A stretch of 64,000 nucleotides of DNA from Cacajao melanocephalus (GCA_963573385.1 CAUYLG010075678.1:1-64000); one strand, 5' to 3'; counted from the stretch's first letter, positions 41,265-54,544 are shown. Notes: generated from the sequence alone by a model not told the origin. Made by a program: numbers and translations.

Positions 41265-41750
41265 GTTTAATTTCTTCTGATTGTGATTTAAAGAACCATG
41301 AGAAGGAAGGTAGACATGTGATACAGGTTGAGCCCACTTTCATTCCCCACCTCCCAGAAATTGGTTCGGGGATGGATTAAATCTAGTCAATGTAGATGTT
41401 TTGTTTCGGCAACACTGTTTTTGTTTGTTTGCGCAGGTGATTTAGTACGCAATTAGGACATTTTACATAAAATCATGGATTTCTGGCTTCTCTTTAAAAC
41501 TGAGATGATCAGGTAGCTCTGGGCTCACACTCGCTTGTGGCAACAGTGAGCTGAAATTGAACAGTGGCTCTTCCCTTCAGAAGGATATGAGCTTTCCAGT
41601 TTGCCAAATTCCCCTCCCAGACCTCGTTGTTCTATTTCTTCACTCCTACATGTATTTGCGTTTCTAACCAGGTTTAAGATAGCAGTTTTCTACTTTCATG
41701 ACACAACATATGACAATAATGATAAAGACCTCAGACACCTTTTGACCCAG
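41265..41750. other. Single-copy DNA
   Basis: No repeat or gene recognised. Confidence 0.45.
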
Positions 41751-41751
41751 A

Positions 41752-41817
41752 ATATTGTGCCATTGCACTCCAGCCTGGGCAACAAGAGTGAAACACTATC
41801 TCAAAAAAAAAAAAAAA
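41752..41817 (+). mobile_element. Alu 3' end fragment
   Basis: attgtgccattgcactccagcctgggcaac followed by an A-tail of 15. Only the last 65 bp or so of an Alu are present: a strongly 5'-truncated insertion. Confidence 0.9.
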
Positions 41818-41984
41818 TTGATGGGTAAAAGAACAATCTTAACAGAAGGTGGATTTACTTTGTCTTACAAGGTACTAAGCAAGTCTCTAAGTCTGTTCAC
41901 CATACATTGCAGCAGAAGCTAGGTGCCCATCTGCCTGTGAGGAGACTGCTGCATTGGGTATATGGCCTCAAGGTGCATATGTGT

Positions 41985-42130
41985 TTTTTATATATATATA
42001 AAACATATATATTTTATATATTATATATATTATATATTTTAAATATAGTTTTAAATTTATATATTTTATATATAATATTTTATATAAATATAATATTTTG
42101 TATTATACTATACAAAATATCTGTATAGTA
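41985..42130. repeat. AT-rich tract with TATA repeats
   Basis: About 145 bp of almost only A and T, with multiple tatata and ataatatta palindromic words. Confidence 0.95.
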
Positions 42131-42442
42131 TATAAAGAACCAGGAGCTGCAGACACTTACATGGGAGAGAATGACAGTTGGAGATAAGATGTGGTCCTAC
42201 CAAAATGGGTGGCTGTTAACCCTGAGGTCAGAATGCAGAAGTCAATTCATTGGGTTGTAAACCTGGTCCTAGTACTTATCTATTTAGAGACCCATTTAGT
42301 TTTAGGAGAAAAATACAGCTGCAGGCATGGTACCCTGTACTCTTCCAAGAAGTGCCACTGCCTTTGGGGGATGTTCAGGGCAGTGTTGTGCAGAGGAGGA
42401 GTTCATTGCCAGCACCCCATGGTAAAAATGCACAGGACTTAT
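42131..42442. other. Single-copy DNA
   Basis: No repeat or gene recognised. Confidence 0.45.
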
Positions 42443-42445
42443 TGA

Positions 42446-42747
<302 letters not shown>

Positions 42748-42761
42748 TGAAAGAAACTTTT

Positions 42762-43865
42762 AAGCAGAGAAATGCTGGGAACACACACAATCCCCTGAGC
42801 TCTGCTTATCCCCTGGAGAGGTGAGTTTAGGGCAGGTGTAGTGGGTTTGGGAGCCTCAGAGGGCGAGACCTGTCCTACCCATGCCCAGACATTCACAGGA
42901 AAGGGAGCAGACTGTGACGCAGGACCTTCCTGGTGAAGTAAACAGCCATGTTTTATTTCTTCTTTCTAAGACAATTAGGACATTATGCCAAGTGATTGAA
43001 ATTTATTTGCATAGGAACATTATATTACCAGTGAATATCACCAGGAGAATGAAGGGGCAGTGGGTCTGTTTGGGTTGAGAAACGAGACTCTTTGGTGTGA
43101 TGGAACAAATACAGCGTTCTGGAAGAAAAAGAAAACTCTGAGATCTTTTGCTGGCATCTAATGTTGAGCAGCTGAGTGACCTTGGGCAAGTGGCTTCATC
43201 TCTCCAGGCCTCCATCTCCGTGTTTTGGAGTGTTGAGGTTACATTAATTACATTACCCTGTAGAGCCTTCTCATTTGGGACTTCGTAATCCATGACGGAA
43301 ATTGTCTGCAAGCCCCAAAACCCTTAATCTTGGCTGAAATATGGTCAAAAATAGATCTGGAAATAATTTTAAAAAGCAATTTAAAATGTTAAATATGATG
43401 TATTAGGCTTCCTGAAAAATGTGACCAACAAGTTTATGTTCTCAATTTTTTAACCAAACTCCTTGCACACTATTTGTTTTTACAAGAGAGAAGTCTTACA
43501 AGAAATGAGCAGAGCATCTGACTAATCACACCTCTAGAACTACCTGGAGATGACAATTGCAATTGTTTTGGTTACAAAGGATCCTCTCTGCTCTCCTGCC
43601 CTAAACTATAACTCCACCTCAGTTCCTCACGGGTGTTTAACAAAAGTCCTTACCACCTTCAGAGGCCTCTCTCACCAGCCCTGGCATTTTCTCTGTCTGA
43701 AAAGAAGCCAGCAAATTGTTTTACAAACTACTGCAATGGTACTTCTTAGAGGAAGTGACATGAGGCAGCCCAGTCTCACTTGGTGAAACTTGCAGCATAG
43801 AAAATCCTGGCCAGCAGGAGATATGGAACTTGTCGAAAGTTGGGCAGGATTTATCAATGGATTGA
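42762..43865. other. Mostly single-copy DNA with a MIR
   Basis: MIR-like text at 43130-43260 (gctgagtgaccttgggcaagtggcttcatctctcc). No exon recognised. Confidence 0.5.
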
Positions 43866-44615
43866 TTACTATCTTAGAGCTGGGTGGGATTCATCAATAT
43901 CCTATAGCTGGGCAGAGTTCACCAATATCCTATAGCTTGGTGGGATTCACCAATATGCTATAGCTGGCTAGCATTAATCAATATCCTATAGCTGGTTGGG
44001 ATTCATCAATATCCTGTTGCTGGCTAGGGTTAATCAATATCCTATAGCTGGCCGGGATTCATCAATATCCTGTAGCTGGCTGAGATTAATCAATATCCTG
44101 TAGTTGGGTGGGATTAATCAATATCCTGTAGCTGGTTGGGATTCATCAATATCCTATAGCTGGCTGGGACTAATCAATATCCCATAGCTGGCTGGGATCC
44201 ATCAATATCCTGTAGTTGGCTGGGATTAATCAATATCCTGTAGCTGGCTGGGATTCATCAATATCCTGTAGCTAATTGGGATTCAACAATATCCTGTAGC
44301 TGGTCGGGATTTGTCAGTATCCTGTAGTTGGGTGGGATTCATCAATATTCTATAGCTGGCCGGGATTCATCAATATCCTGTAACTAGTCGGGATTCCATC
44401 AATATCCTATAGCTGGCCAGGATTCATCTATATCCTGTAGCTGGCTGAGATTCATCAATATCCTATAGCTGGTTGGGATTCATCAATATCCTACAGTTGG
44501 GTGGGATTCATCAATATCCTACAGCTGGCTGGGATTCATCAATATCCTGTAGCTGACTAGGATGCATCAGTATCCTATAGCTGTGTAGGATTCTTCAATA
44601 TCCTACAGCTGGCTA
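43866..44615. repeat. 28-bp minisatellite, about 26 units
   Basis: Unit approximates ggattcatcaatatcctgta followed by gctggctg. Units differ by one to four bases; one carries a 1-bp insertion (near 44394). In the first half, units with attcat and attaat tend to alternate. The array ends in gctggctagagg. Confidence 0.98.
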
Positions 44616-44619
44616 GAGG

Positions 44620-46168
44620 AAAACCTCAAGGTTTTTGGGTTGGCTGCTTCCAAAATGTAGGCCCTTGAGTAAAGAACCTAATTTTATATGAAAGAGACAA
44701 CTGCTGCTGTCCAGGTGGCTACTGAATAGATATGTCTGATCCATGCAGCTTAGTTGAAAAACAAGTTAAATGGAGTAAAAAAAAAATCTCTTTAGGAGCA
44801 AGAACAACGTAGGCTGTGTTGGGGCCCTAAGCAGAATTTCACTCAGCAGGAGCAAGTGTTTTCATCAGAGAAAGGATTATGGAGCTCTTGAGAGAGGTTT
44901 CCAAGAAACAGAAAAATAGTCTCAATTCAAGTTTCGTAAAGAATGAGGTGTCTGTCTGTTGGCCACTGAAATATCGAGCCCAAGTGAAGCTGAAAAGTGA
45001 GGGAGGATTGAATGCGCTGTAAGAGGCAGATTCATGGGAAGAGAAAATAAAGCAGTGTAATTAACACCAAAGGACGCAGGGACAGAAGGAACATCACAGT
45101 GGGAGGGCGGAGTGGAGATTTGTGGAGGTGGGAGGATCCCCATCTCACCCTTCTTGGTCAAGTTTAAATGAAGGCAAAGTTCTTCCCATTCAAACTCTTG
45201 AGTGTGCATACAACGCCACAGTAACGCTGGGAGAATTCTGACTTCGTTTCCATTTAAGTTCAAAAAGAACCTAACCAATATTGTTGGGAAACTTGCAAGT
45301 CAGGAAACAATGCTTTAAAATGCGTAGAAGTAAAGAAAGAGCCTCGAGTCACCCAGAAATCTTTCATTTGTACAGCTCTATAAATTACTGAGGAAGCCCC
45401 TCCTTGGGCAACAAAAACCATGTGATAGGATCCTTTGAAGCTCACAATTACCTCAGACATCCTTCTTTAGTCAGGAGACTTGGGATTCGGTTATCCATCA
45501 CAACTCCGTGTTTTAAAACATTCCAGTAATTTCTGAATGCAGTAATCCAAGAGAATTTCATGCTGTGCTTCACCACTCTCATTACATAGGACGTTGAGTT
45601 CTTGTGTTAAATATTTTATGTAAAAAGACTGTGCTTTTTTTTTGTTTTGCTGTTTAACTTTTTTTACTCAGAAAGTAACACGTGCTCATTGTAAACAACC
45701 ACCCCCCCCACAGAAAGCACTGAAGTGCCCCATTTAAAAGGTTGCTGTCACAGGGTTCAGTGTGGGCTATTCCAGACCATTTATTTGCATATATAAACCA
45801 CATAAACGTGGAGCTCTTTTTCCCCTAAGCTTTGAGATACAAAGTTAAAACCAACATTTATGCATTCCTTTGTGTTGAGCCATATTTGATAACTAAGTGC
45901 TTGTTTGACCCATGATCTAAACCAGAAGGCTTTCCCTCAGGGAAAACTGCCCCGTTGAATGCCACATGCAGGAACCAGGGCTGTTTTCACATTCTTCCAA
46001 TCCCACAGCTGTCATCGTCATAGTTGGAATCATATAGCTCAATCAGTCATGGAAGGAAACGTAGATGGTGTTGGGCTCAGGATATCCCGATACCCTGAAA
46101 TACGGCACATGGGCATGTAAAATGCTTTGAATTAAAGAAAAATGGAAAAGCCTCAAAAATAAGCCTCA
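44620..46168. other. Single-copy DNA
   Basis: No repeat or recognisable exon. 45480-45640 is AT-rich and complex. A run of eight C lies at 45703-45710. Confidence 0.45.
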
Positions 46169-46170
46169 GA

Positions 46171-47116
<946 letters not shown>

Positions 47117-47205
47117 TTGTGGGTTCTTAAATATCCTCTAAGTTTCATTTGGTGATTAACTAAGCAGGGATCAGATGGGAAAGAGGACATCAAAAGTTTG
47201 GTTTT

Positions 47206-47389
47206 GTTCTTTTTTTTCTTACCCTCCCAAGTAACTGGGACTGCAGGCACACACCACCATGCCCAGCATTCGTTTGTTTCTTTTTCTGAGATGGGTTTTT
47301 TCTTTGTTGCCAAGCTCCTGGCCTCAAGCAATTCTCCTGCCTTGGGCTCCCAAAGTACTGGAATTATAGGCATGAGCCAATATCTGTCA
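47206..47389 (-). mobile_element. Internally deleted old Alu
   Basis: Reverse Alu of about 180 bp: ctcccaagtaactgggactgc and cttgggctcccaaagtactgg. Flanks agtttggtttt and gggtttggtttt are a probable target-site duplication. Confidence 0.8.
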
Positions 47390-47744
47390 AGGGTTTGGTT
47401 TTGGACATGATAAATCTGAGGTGCCTATAAACTACCTAAGTGAAGAAAACAAGTGAGTGATTGGTTATACAAGTCTAAAGAACAGAAAGAGGCCAAGGCA
47501 GGAGAGAACGGGGCACAGAGAGTATTTAAATGGAAGTTAGTGAGTCAAGGGATCCTCTGTTTGCCCTGTTCCATCTGCAATGGTTAGCAGCAGAGTGGAA
47601 CCTGAAAATGTCTGTTCCTTCTACCAAAATCCATCTCTCAATATCCAAATCCATGTCTCTAAATGTAGCTAAGCCCCAGGCCCACAATGCTTCCTCTCAA
47701 TTTTATTTTTCACTTGTATGTCTTGCCGAAATGTTTAACTCAAT
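47390..47744. other. Single-copy DNA
   Basis: No repeat or gene recognised. Confidence 0.4.
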
Positions 47745-47840
47745 GATAATGAAAATTCTATGTATCAAGTTTTGTAGGATACATCTAAAGTCATGCTCAG
47801 AGGAAAATGTGCAACTTGAAATGCTTATATTAGATAAGAA

Positions 47841-48148
47841 GCCGGGAGTGGTGGCTCATGCCTGTAATCCCAGCACCTTGGGAGATCGAGGGGGGTGGAC
47901 CACTTGAGGCCCGGAGTTTGAGACCAGCTTAGACAACGTGGTGAAACCCCGTCTGTACTAAAAATACAAAAATTAGGCAAGCATATTGGTGTGCACCTGT
48001 AATCCCAGCTACTCAGGAGGCTGAGAGGCGAGAATCGCTTGAATCTGGGAGGTGGAATTTGCAGTGAGCTCAGATCGTGTCACTGCACTCCAGCCTTGGT
48101 GACAGTGAGATTCTCTCTCAAAAAAAAAAAGAAAGAAAGAAAAGAGGA
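47841..48148 (+). mobile_element. Alu
   Basis: Full length, from agccgggagtggtggctcat to an A/G tail; one of two Alus inserted back to back in the L1 remnant. Confidence 0.95.
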
Positions 48149-48151
48149 AAT

Positions 48152-48466
48152 AGGCCAGGTGCAATGGCTCACACCTGTAATCCCTGTAATCCCAGTACTT
48201 TGAGAGGCCGAGGTGGGAGGATCAGTTGAGCTCAGGAGTTCAAGACCAGCCTCAGCAACATGGCAAAATCCTGCCTCTACTAAAAATACAAAAAAATTAG
48301 CTGAGCATGACGGCTCTCGCCTGCAGTCCCAGCTATTCAGGAGGCTGAGGTGAGGAGGATCAACTGAACCTGGGAGGTTGAGGCTGCAATGAGCTGAGAT
48401 TGAACCACTACACTCCAGCATAGGCAACAGAGTAAAACCTGTCTCAAAACAAAAAAAAAAAAAAAG
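48152..48466 (+). mobile_element. AluJ-type element
   Basis: Starts ggccaggtgcaatggctcac; the word ttgagctcaggagttcaagaccagcctcagcaacatgg is J-like. The piece tgtaatccc is duplicated near the start (48176-48193). Confidence 0.94.
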
Positions 48467-48664
48467 GAAAACAAGAAAAGAGGAAGGGCTGGAATGTCAA
48501 CAACCTAAACTTTCATCTCAAGAAATTAGTAAGCAAATAGCAAATTAAACCCAAAGAAAGCTGAAGGAGAAAATAATACAGATAAAAGCAGAAATTAATG
48601 AAGTAGAAAATAAACATAAAATAGTGATGATGGACAAGTTATCTGTATTATAATTATTTCTGGG

Positions 48665-49254
48665 TTTTTTGTGGGGTGAGGGTCAAGTAGTGATTTATTG
48701 GGCAAATGAGAAAGTTCAGGGACCCCGAGCTCCCCTAACACCCAGAGGAGTGTTTGTGTGGGTCTGGCAAGAAAGGGCAGTTGCCAAGGAGGAGTCATAT
48801 CTGATCCTTCCCATTTGTTAGGACAATCAGGCTCAGCCTCCCAGGTCTGGGGAAGCAGGTGTCCTGAGCTCCTACATAACGGTGGGAGGGGCCCCGAGCA
48901 CCACAGCCGGAAGCTGCCTTCTTGGACCTTTCCAAATCAGATTTGGTGGAAGGGAGAGTTTAGAGTTGGGGGAATCCGGATAGAGTAGATTGGGCATATT
49001 TGCCCAGGTAATAGAGGGTGCTGCTCACAGCCACAGAGAGAAAGCTGATGGTATAGAATCCAGCCCGAAGGAGGAGGACTGTGCCAGCCCCAGCTGAGGA
49101 TGTTCTTCCCTGCAGCCACCTCTTCTCAGAACCACGTGACAGAACCAATGGCCAGTCTCCCTGGGGTGGCATTTAAGGAGCAGTCCAGGAAGGCAGAGGA
49201 TCCTTCCTGGGTATGAATCTCAGGAGGTTGGAACACCCAGAGAGCACAGGATCC
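48665..49254 (-). pseudogene. NCR3 (pseudogene copy): Processed pseudogene (retrocopy) of NCR3, the NK-cell receptor NKp30
   Basis: On the minus strand the sequence reads, starting at 49254, as mature NKp30 from the end of the signal peptide: GSCALWV-like text, then PPEIHTQEGSSAFLDC, GRLAIGSVTWF, and after a jump HPQLG..LAQSS/GTVLLLRAGFYTISFLSVAV, then the tail GKYAQSTLSGFPQL and a stop at 48960-48962. NKp30 is a type I membrane receptor with one Ig domain and a transmembrane segment with a charged Arg (seen here in LLLRAGFY). The tail matches the known short splice form with a SGFPQL end. Exon joins are seamless, an AATAAA signal sits at 48694-48699 (minus), and a short A-tail follows about 23 nt later, as in a processed copy. 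It is dead: a TGA stop at 49126-49128 follows SVTWF, about 65 codons of the Ig domain are missing at 49104/49105, and the signal-peptide start is absent. It lies inside the L1 remnant. Confidence 0.87.
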
Positions 49255-49261
49255 TTTATTT

Positions 49262-49372
49262 TCCATAGAAGTGGAGTCTTGCTTTATTGCCCAGGCTGGT
49301 CATGAACTCCTGGCCTCAAATGATCCTCCCACCTCGGTCCCCCAAAGTTCTGGGATTATAGGCATCATCACT
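49262..49372 (-). mobile_element. Free Alu monomer (FLAM-like)
   Basis: About 110 bp: tcttgctttattgcccaggctgg, tcctcccacctcggtcccccaaag. Only one monomer; sits at the upstream edge of the NCR3 retrocopy. Confidence 0.8.
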
Positions 49373-49436
49373 GATCCCAGTCCCTTCAGGTAGTTTCTAA
49401 AACGTTCTTCCTCTAGCTTTCCCAGTAGTACTTTTT

Positions 49437-49729
49437 TTTTTTTTTGAGACAGAATCTCACTCTGTCTCCCAGGCTGGAGTTCAGTGGTGCGATCTCTGCT
49501 CATTGCAACCTTGACCTACTAGGTTCAAGCGATTCTCATGCCTCAGTCTCCTGAGTAGCTGGGACTACCGGCACTCACCACCACGCCCGGATAATTTTTG
49601 TATTTTTGGTAGAGACAGGGTTTCACCATATTGGCCAGGCTGGTCTCGAACTCCTAACCTCAGGTGATCTGCCTGCCTCAGCCTCCCAAAGTGCTGGGAT
49701 TACAGGCATGAGCCATTGCGCCCAGCCTG
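49437..49729 (-). mobile_element. Alu (S-type)
   Basis: Reverse, T-run of 14, full length to cattgcgcccagcc. The L1 text restarts directly after it. Confidence 0.95.
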
Positions 49730-49917
49730 TTTCTGGTTCTTTGAAGAGACATTAATGATAAACCCCTGGCAGGACTGATCAAGAAAAAAGAGAGAAAGCC
49801 TAAATAAATTTCACTCCTAAATAATATTAGGAGTGAAAAGTGAGAGTACTAGTTTGCTAGGGCTGCCATAACAAAGTACCCCAGGCCAAATGGCTTAAAC
49901 AACTGAAATTTATTTCA

Positions 49918-49936
49918 CTTTTTTTTTCACTTTTTC

Positions 49937-49972
<36 letters not shown>

Positions 49973-50083
49973 GAGACGGAGTTTCAACATGTTGCCCAGG
50001 CTGGTCTCGAACTTCTGAGCTCAAGCTATCTGCCCACCTCAGTCTCCCAAAGTACCAAGGCACGAGCCATCGTGCCCGACCAG
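49918..50083 (-). mobile_element. Partial Alu with TTTTC-rich tail
   Basis: Flanked by gaaatttatttc (49906-49917) and gaaacttatttc (50084-50095), the target-site duplication. The T-rich tail contains cttttcttttcttttc (49936-49965). Only about 110 bp of Alu body. Confidence 0.87.
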
Positions 50084-50150
50084 AAACTTATTTCTCATAG
50101 TCCTGAAAGCTGGAAGTCTGAGGTCAAGGTGTGAACAGGTGTATTAGTCT

Positions 50151-50528
50151 GTTCCCACACTACTATAAAGACATACCTGAGGCTGGGTAATTTATTAAGA
50201 AAAGAAGTTTCATCAGCTCACAGTTCTGTGGGCTGTACAGGCTTCTGCTTCTGGGGAGGCCTCAGGAAACTTACAATCATGGCAGAAGGCAAAGGGGAGG
50301 CAGGCACACTCTTCACATGCTCAGTGCAGGAGCGGGAGAGAGCAAAGGGGAAGTGCTAGACACTTGCAAACAACCAGCTCTCCTGAGAACAAGGGACAGA
50401 GTTCTCAGGAGAGCAAAGGGGACATCCGCCCCCATGATCCAGTCACCTCTCGGCAGGCCCCTCCTCCAATACTGGGAATTATAATCAGACATGAGATTTG
50501 GGTGGGGACCCATAGCCAAACTATATTG
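50151..50528 (-). mobile_element. Solo THE1/MST LTR nested in the MLT1-type LTR
   Basis: Reverse: tgtattagtctgttcccacac, gaggctgggtaatttattaag, ending gatttgggtggggacccatagccaaactata. The older LTR continues on both sides. Confidence 0.93.
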
Positions 50529-50886
50529 GCAGGGTTGGCTTCTCCTGAGGCCTCTCTCCTTGGCTGGTAGATGCCATCTTCTCCCTGTGTCCTCACATGG
50601 TCCCCCTCTGTGTTTGTCTGTGTCCCAACCACCCCTTCTTATAAAGGTACCTTAATTCCCTCTTTGAAGATCCTTATTTCCAAATACAGTCAGGTACGAA
50701 AGGCTAGGACTTCTTCATATGAATTTTGTGGGGACGCAGCTCAGCCCATTGTATAAACAACTGTGCAGCTCTCATAGACATTTAAAAGGTCAGAAATTTG
50801 TGCCAAAATCAAAATTAAGAGGAAGTGGACAATTTCCTTGGAAAACACATATCATCAATCTGTCACAAAACGAAATACAAAATCTG

Positions 50887-51187
50887 GCCAAGTACGGTGT
50901 CTTACGCCTGTAATCCCAGCACTTTGGGAGGCCAAGGTGGGTGGATCACTTGAGGTCAGGAGTTTGAGACCAGCCTGGCCAACATGGTGAAACCCTATCT
51001 CTACCAAAAAATACAAAAATTAGCTGGGCGTGGTGGCACACACCTGTAGTCCCTGCTACTCAAGAGGTTGAGGTGGAAGAATCGCTTGAATCTGGAAGGC
51101 AGAAGTTGCAGTGAGCCGAGATCGCACCACTGTACTCCAGCCTGGGTAGAGCGACACTCTGTCTTGAAAGAAAAAAAAAAAAACACA
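50887..51187 (+). mobile_element. Alu (S-type)
   Basis: Perfect 15-bp target-site duplication gaaatacaaaatctg at 50872-50886 and 51188-51202. Confidence 0.97.
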
Positions 51188-51507
51188 GAAATACAAAATC
51201 TGAATAGCCTATGACTATTAAATAAATCCAATTCACAACTTTAAATTTTTCCACAGAGAAAACTCTAGTCCCAGCTGTTTCACTAATGAGTTCTTCTAAA
51301 CAGTTGACAAAAATATAATGCCAATCTTACCCGAATTCTTCCTGGAAAGAGAAGAAAATCGAGGGAAGGGGAAGCATTCTGATTTGTTTTATGAGACCAG
51401 CATGACCTTGAAACCAAAACCTGACAGGATATTTTTAAAAGGGAAAATTACAGCAGGGCCAGTCTCTGAAAAATGATCAAAAAGCAAGTCCTCCAATAAG
51501 TAAAAGA

Positions 51508-51786
51508 ATTGGGCGGGCATGGTGGTACACGCCTGTAATCCCAGCACTTTGGGAGGCTGAGGTGGGCGGATCACCTGAGGTCGGGAGTTTGAGACCAGGC
51601 TGACCAACATGGAGAAACCCTGTCTCTACTAAAAATACAAAACTGGCTGGGTGTGGTGGCAGGTGCCTGCAATCCCAGCTACTCAGGAGGCTGAGGCAGG
51701 AGAATTGCCTGAACCTGGGAGGCGGAGTTTGTACTGCTGCACCCCAGACTAGGCAACAAAAGGGAAACTCTGTCTCAAAAAAAAAT
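51508..51786 (+). mobile_element. Alu, right monomer shortened
   Basis: Starts gggcgggcatggtggtacac; part of the right monomer (gcagtgagccgagatc region) is missing. Tail followed by a short TTAA run. Confidence 0.93.
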
Positions 51787-51865
51787 CAATTAATTAATTA
51801 ATAGAAGAAATTACCACAATGAAATTGTGGGTTTTACATTGTTTTAATTTAATTTAATTTTTTTT

Positions 51866-52030
51866 TTAGATGGAGGCTGGCTCTGTCATCCAGGCTGGAG
51901 TGCAGTGGCGCGATCTTGGCTCACTGCAACCTCTGCCTCCTGGGTTCATGCCATCCTCCCACCTCAGCCTCCTGAGTAGCTGGGACTACAGGCAACGTAC
52001 CACCAGACCTGACTAAGTTTTTTGTACCTA
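51866..52030 (-). mobile_element. Partial Alu
   Basis: Reverse right half only: ttagatggaggctggctctgtcatcc to ctggctaagtttt-like end; followed by L1 text. Confidence 0.87.
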
Positions 52031-52171
52031 CGTCCTGTATACTATAAAATACTATGAAAAGAAAATTTAAAAGACTTAAATAGATGGAGATCTGTATATA
52101 ATACTCATAAACCGAAATTATGCAAAAATTCCAGTTCTTCTCAAATCAATGTATTGTTCTAAAATGCTTAA
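52030..52171 (+). mobile_element. Old L1 ORF2 fragment
   Basis: gtcctgtatactataaaatactatgaa, then tcataaaccgaaattatgc and tctcaaatcaatgtattg resemble the 3' half of L1 ORF2. Confidence 0.55.
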
Positions 52172-52475
52172 AGTTTGTTTTTTTGTTTTTTGAGACAGGC
52201 TTTCACTTTGTCAGGCAGGCTGGAGTGCAGTGGTGTAGTCTTGGCTACCTGCAGCTTTGATCTCCCAGGTTCAAGCAACCTTCCTGCCTCAGCCCTCTGA
52301 ATAGCTGGGACTACAGGCATGCACCACCATGCCTGGTGTAGTTTTTGTATTTTTTGTAGAGACGGAATTTCACCATGTTGCCCAGACTGGTCTCAAACTC
52401 CTAAGCTCAAATGATCCGACCGCCTCAGCCTCCCAAAGGGCTTGGATCACAGGCATAAGCCACTACTCCTGGCAC
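52172..52475 (-). mobile_element. AluJ-type element
   Basis: Reverse; agctttgatctcccaggttcaagcaacc and aactcctaagctcaaatgatcc are J-type words. Confidence 0.94.
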
Positions 52476-52985
<510 letters not shown>

Positions 52986-53274
52986 TTATCTCTCATTTGA
53001 GTGAGATCATGTCTCAAAAAAAAAAAAGGACTTGCAAAGGACTTGTATCCAGAAACACAACATATCAACATATGCTTATAAGTCAATAAAGAAGACAGAC
53101 AACCAAATAGAAACATGGGCAAAAGGCTTGGCCAGGCCCTCTACAGAGGAGATACTGAGATCGTCGATAAACACATGAAGAGGTGCTTAACCTCAGTACT
53201 CACAGGGAGACGTAAATGATAACTATCATTATCTGCCAGTGTACATCTACCAGAGGGCTGAAAGTAAAAGGCAA

Positions 53275-53613
<339 letters not shown>

Positions 53614-54167
53614 CTATACTCACTACTGAGAGTGTAAATTAGTACAACCCTTTGGGAAACTGACATTATCTGCTAAAGGTGAACAAATATTTACCCCAAA
53701 ATGCCACTTCTGGGTATATGCCCAACAGAGATGCCTACATCTATATACCAAAAATGCATATGACAATGTCCAAGCAGCATTATCTGTAACAACCTTAAAG
53801 AGTATTAAGCCTCAAGCCCAAATGTCTGTCACTAGGAGGATGGATAAATATCAGATGGTATAGTCATGTAATGGAACACACACAGTTCTGAAAATGAGCT
53901 AGAGCTACGTGCAGCAGCACGGAAGACTCTCAAAGTCAAGATGAGCAAAAGAAACTAGACGCAGGGGAATGCATACTTCTGATTCCATTTACATACAGTT
54001 TTGTCTTTTTTTTTTTTTTTTAAGGCTAAACTAAACCTTACAGTTCAGGGATGGACACTGTAGCTCTTTCAGGATCACTGTGTGGATGGCACAGTTTCCA
54101 GCCCACCAGGGAACATGGAGCTTGCATCAGAGTTGTTCAGCTGCACTGAATACACTGCTTAGTTCTG

Positions 54168-54222
54168 TTGCCTGGACAACAGAGTGAGGCTCCATCTCAA
54201 AAAAAATAAAAAGAAAAAAAGA
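54168..54222 (+). mobile_element. Alu 3' end fragment
   Basis: tgcctggacaacagagtgaggctccatctc plus an A-rich tail; about 55 bp of Alu. Confidence 0.75.
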
Positions 54223-54242
54223 AGAGATACAGAAAATTTGTT

Positions 54243-54430
54243 CTCTCTTCTCTCTCTCTCTCTGGCATGTGAGGACACAGCAAGAAGCCAGCCATCCACA
54301 AACTAGGAATAGAGGCCTCAGCAGAACCTAACCATGCTGACATCCTGATCTTGAACTGTCAGAAAATAAATTCGCTTGTTTAAGCCACCTTGTTCATGGC
54401 ATTTTGTTTTAGCAGCTGAGCTAATACATT
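54243..54430 (+). mobile_element. MLT1/MST-type LTR, 3' half
   Basis: ctctctctctctggcatgtgaggacacagcaagaag, gaactgtcagaaaataaattcgcttgtttaagcc. Confidence 0.8.
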
Positions 54431-54544
54431 TGCCAACAGATGTGACTAGCGAAGGGCAGTTAGCACTCCCAGGGGCAGCTCTCCACCAGAATTTGGTAAA
54501 TACATGCCCCAGCTCCCCTATCTTCCAGCAGGACAATGAAAAGT

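Larger units (their letters stand above)
49848..50755 (-). mobile_element. MLT1-type MaLR LTR, opened by an Alu piece and a THE1 LTR
   Basis: Reverse LTR: tagtttgctagggctgccataacaaagtacc at the left, and ctcctgaggcctctctccttggctgg..ttcatatgaattttgtgggg at the right (50537-50735). Confidence 0.87.
47745..51505 (+). mobile_element. Old L1 (L1M) ORF2 remnant, opened by many later insertions
   Basis: L1 ORF2 text resumes, in order and on the same strand, at 47745-47840, 48470-48663, 49730-49847, 50755-50886 and 51203-51505. Examples: aaatgcttatattagataagaag, gcaaattaaacccaaagaaag, ggttctttgaagagacattaatgataaacccctgg, ggacaatttccttgg, atgagaccagcatgacc. Between the pieces sit Alus, a retrocopy and LTRs. 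Confidence 0.8.

Noticed and set aside
43866..44615. CRISPR-like array
   Set aside because: The 28-bp units are directly adjacent with no unique spacers, and the genome is clearly primate. It is a minisatellite.
48665..49254. An intact NK-receptor-like gene
   Set aside because: No introns, an in-frame stop, a missing half of the Ig domain and no signal peptide; it is a dead retrocopy.
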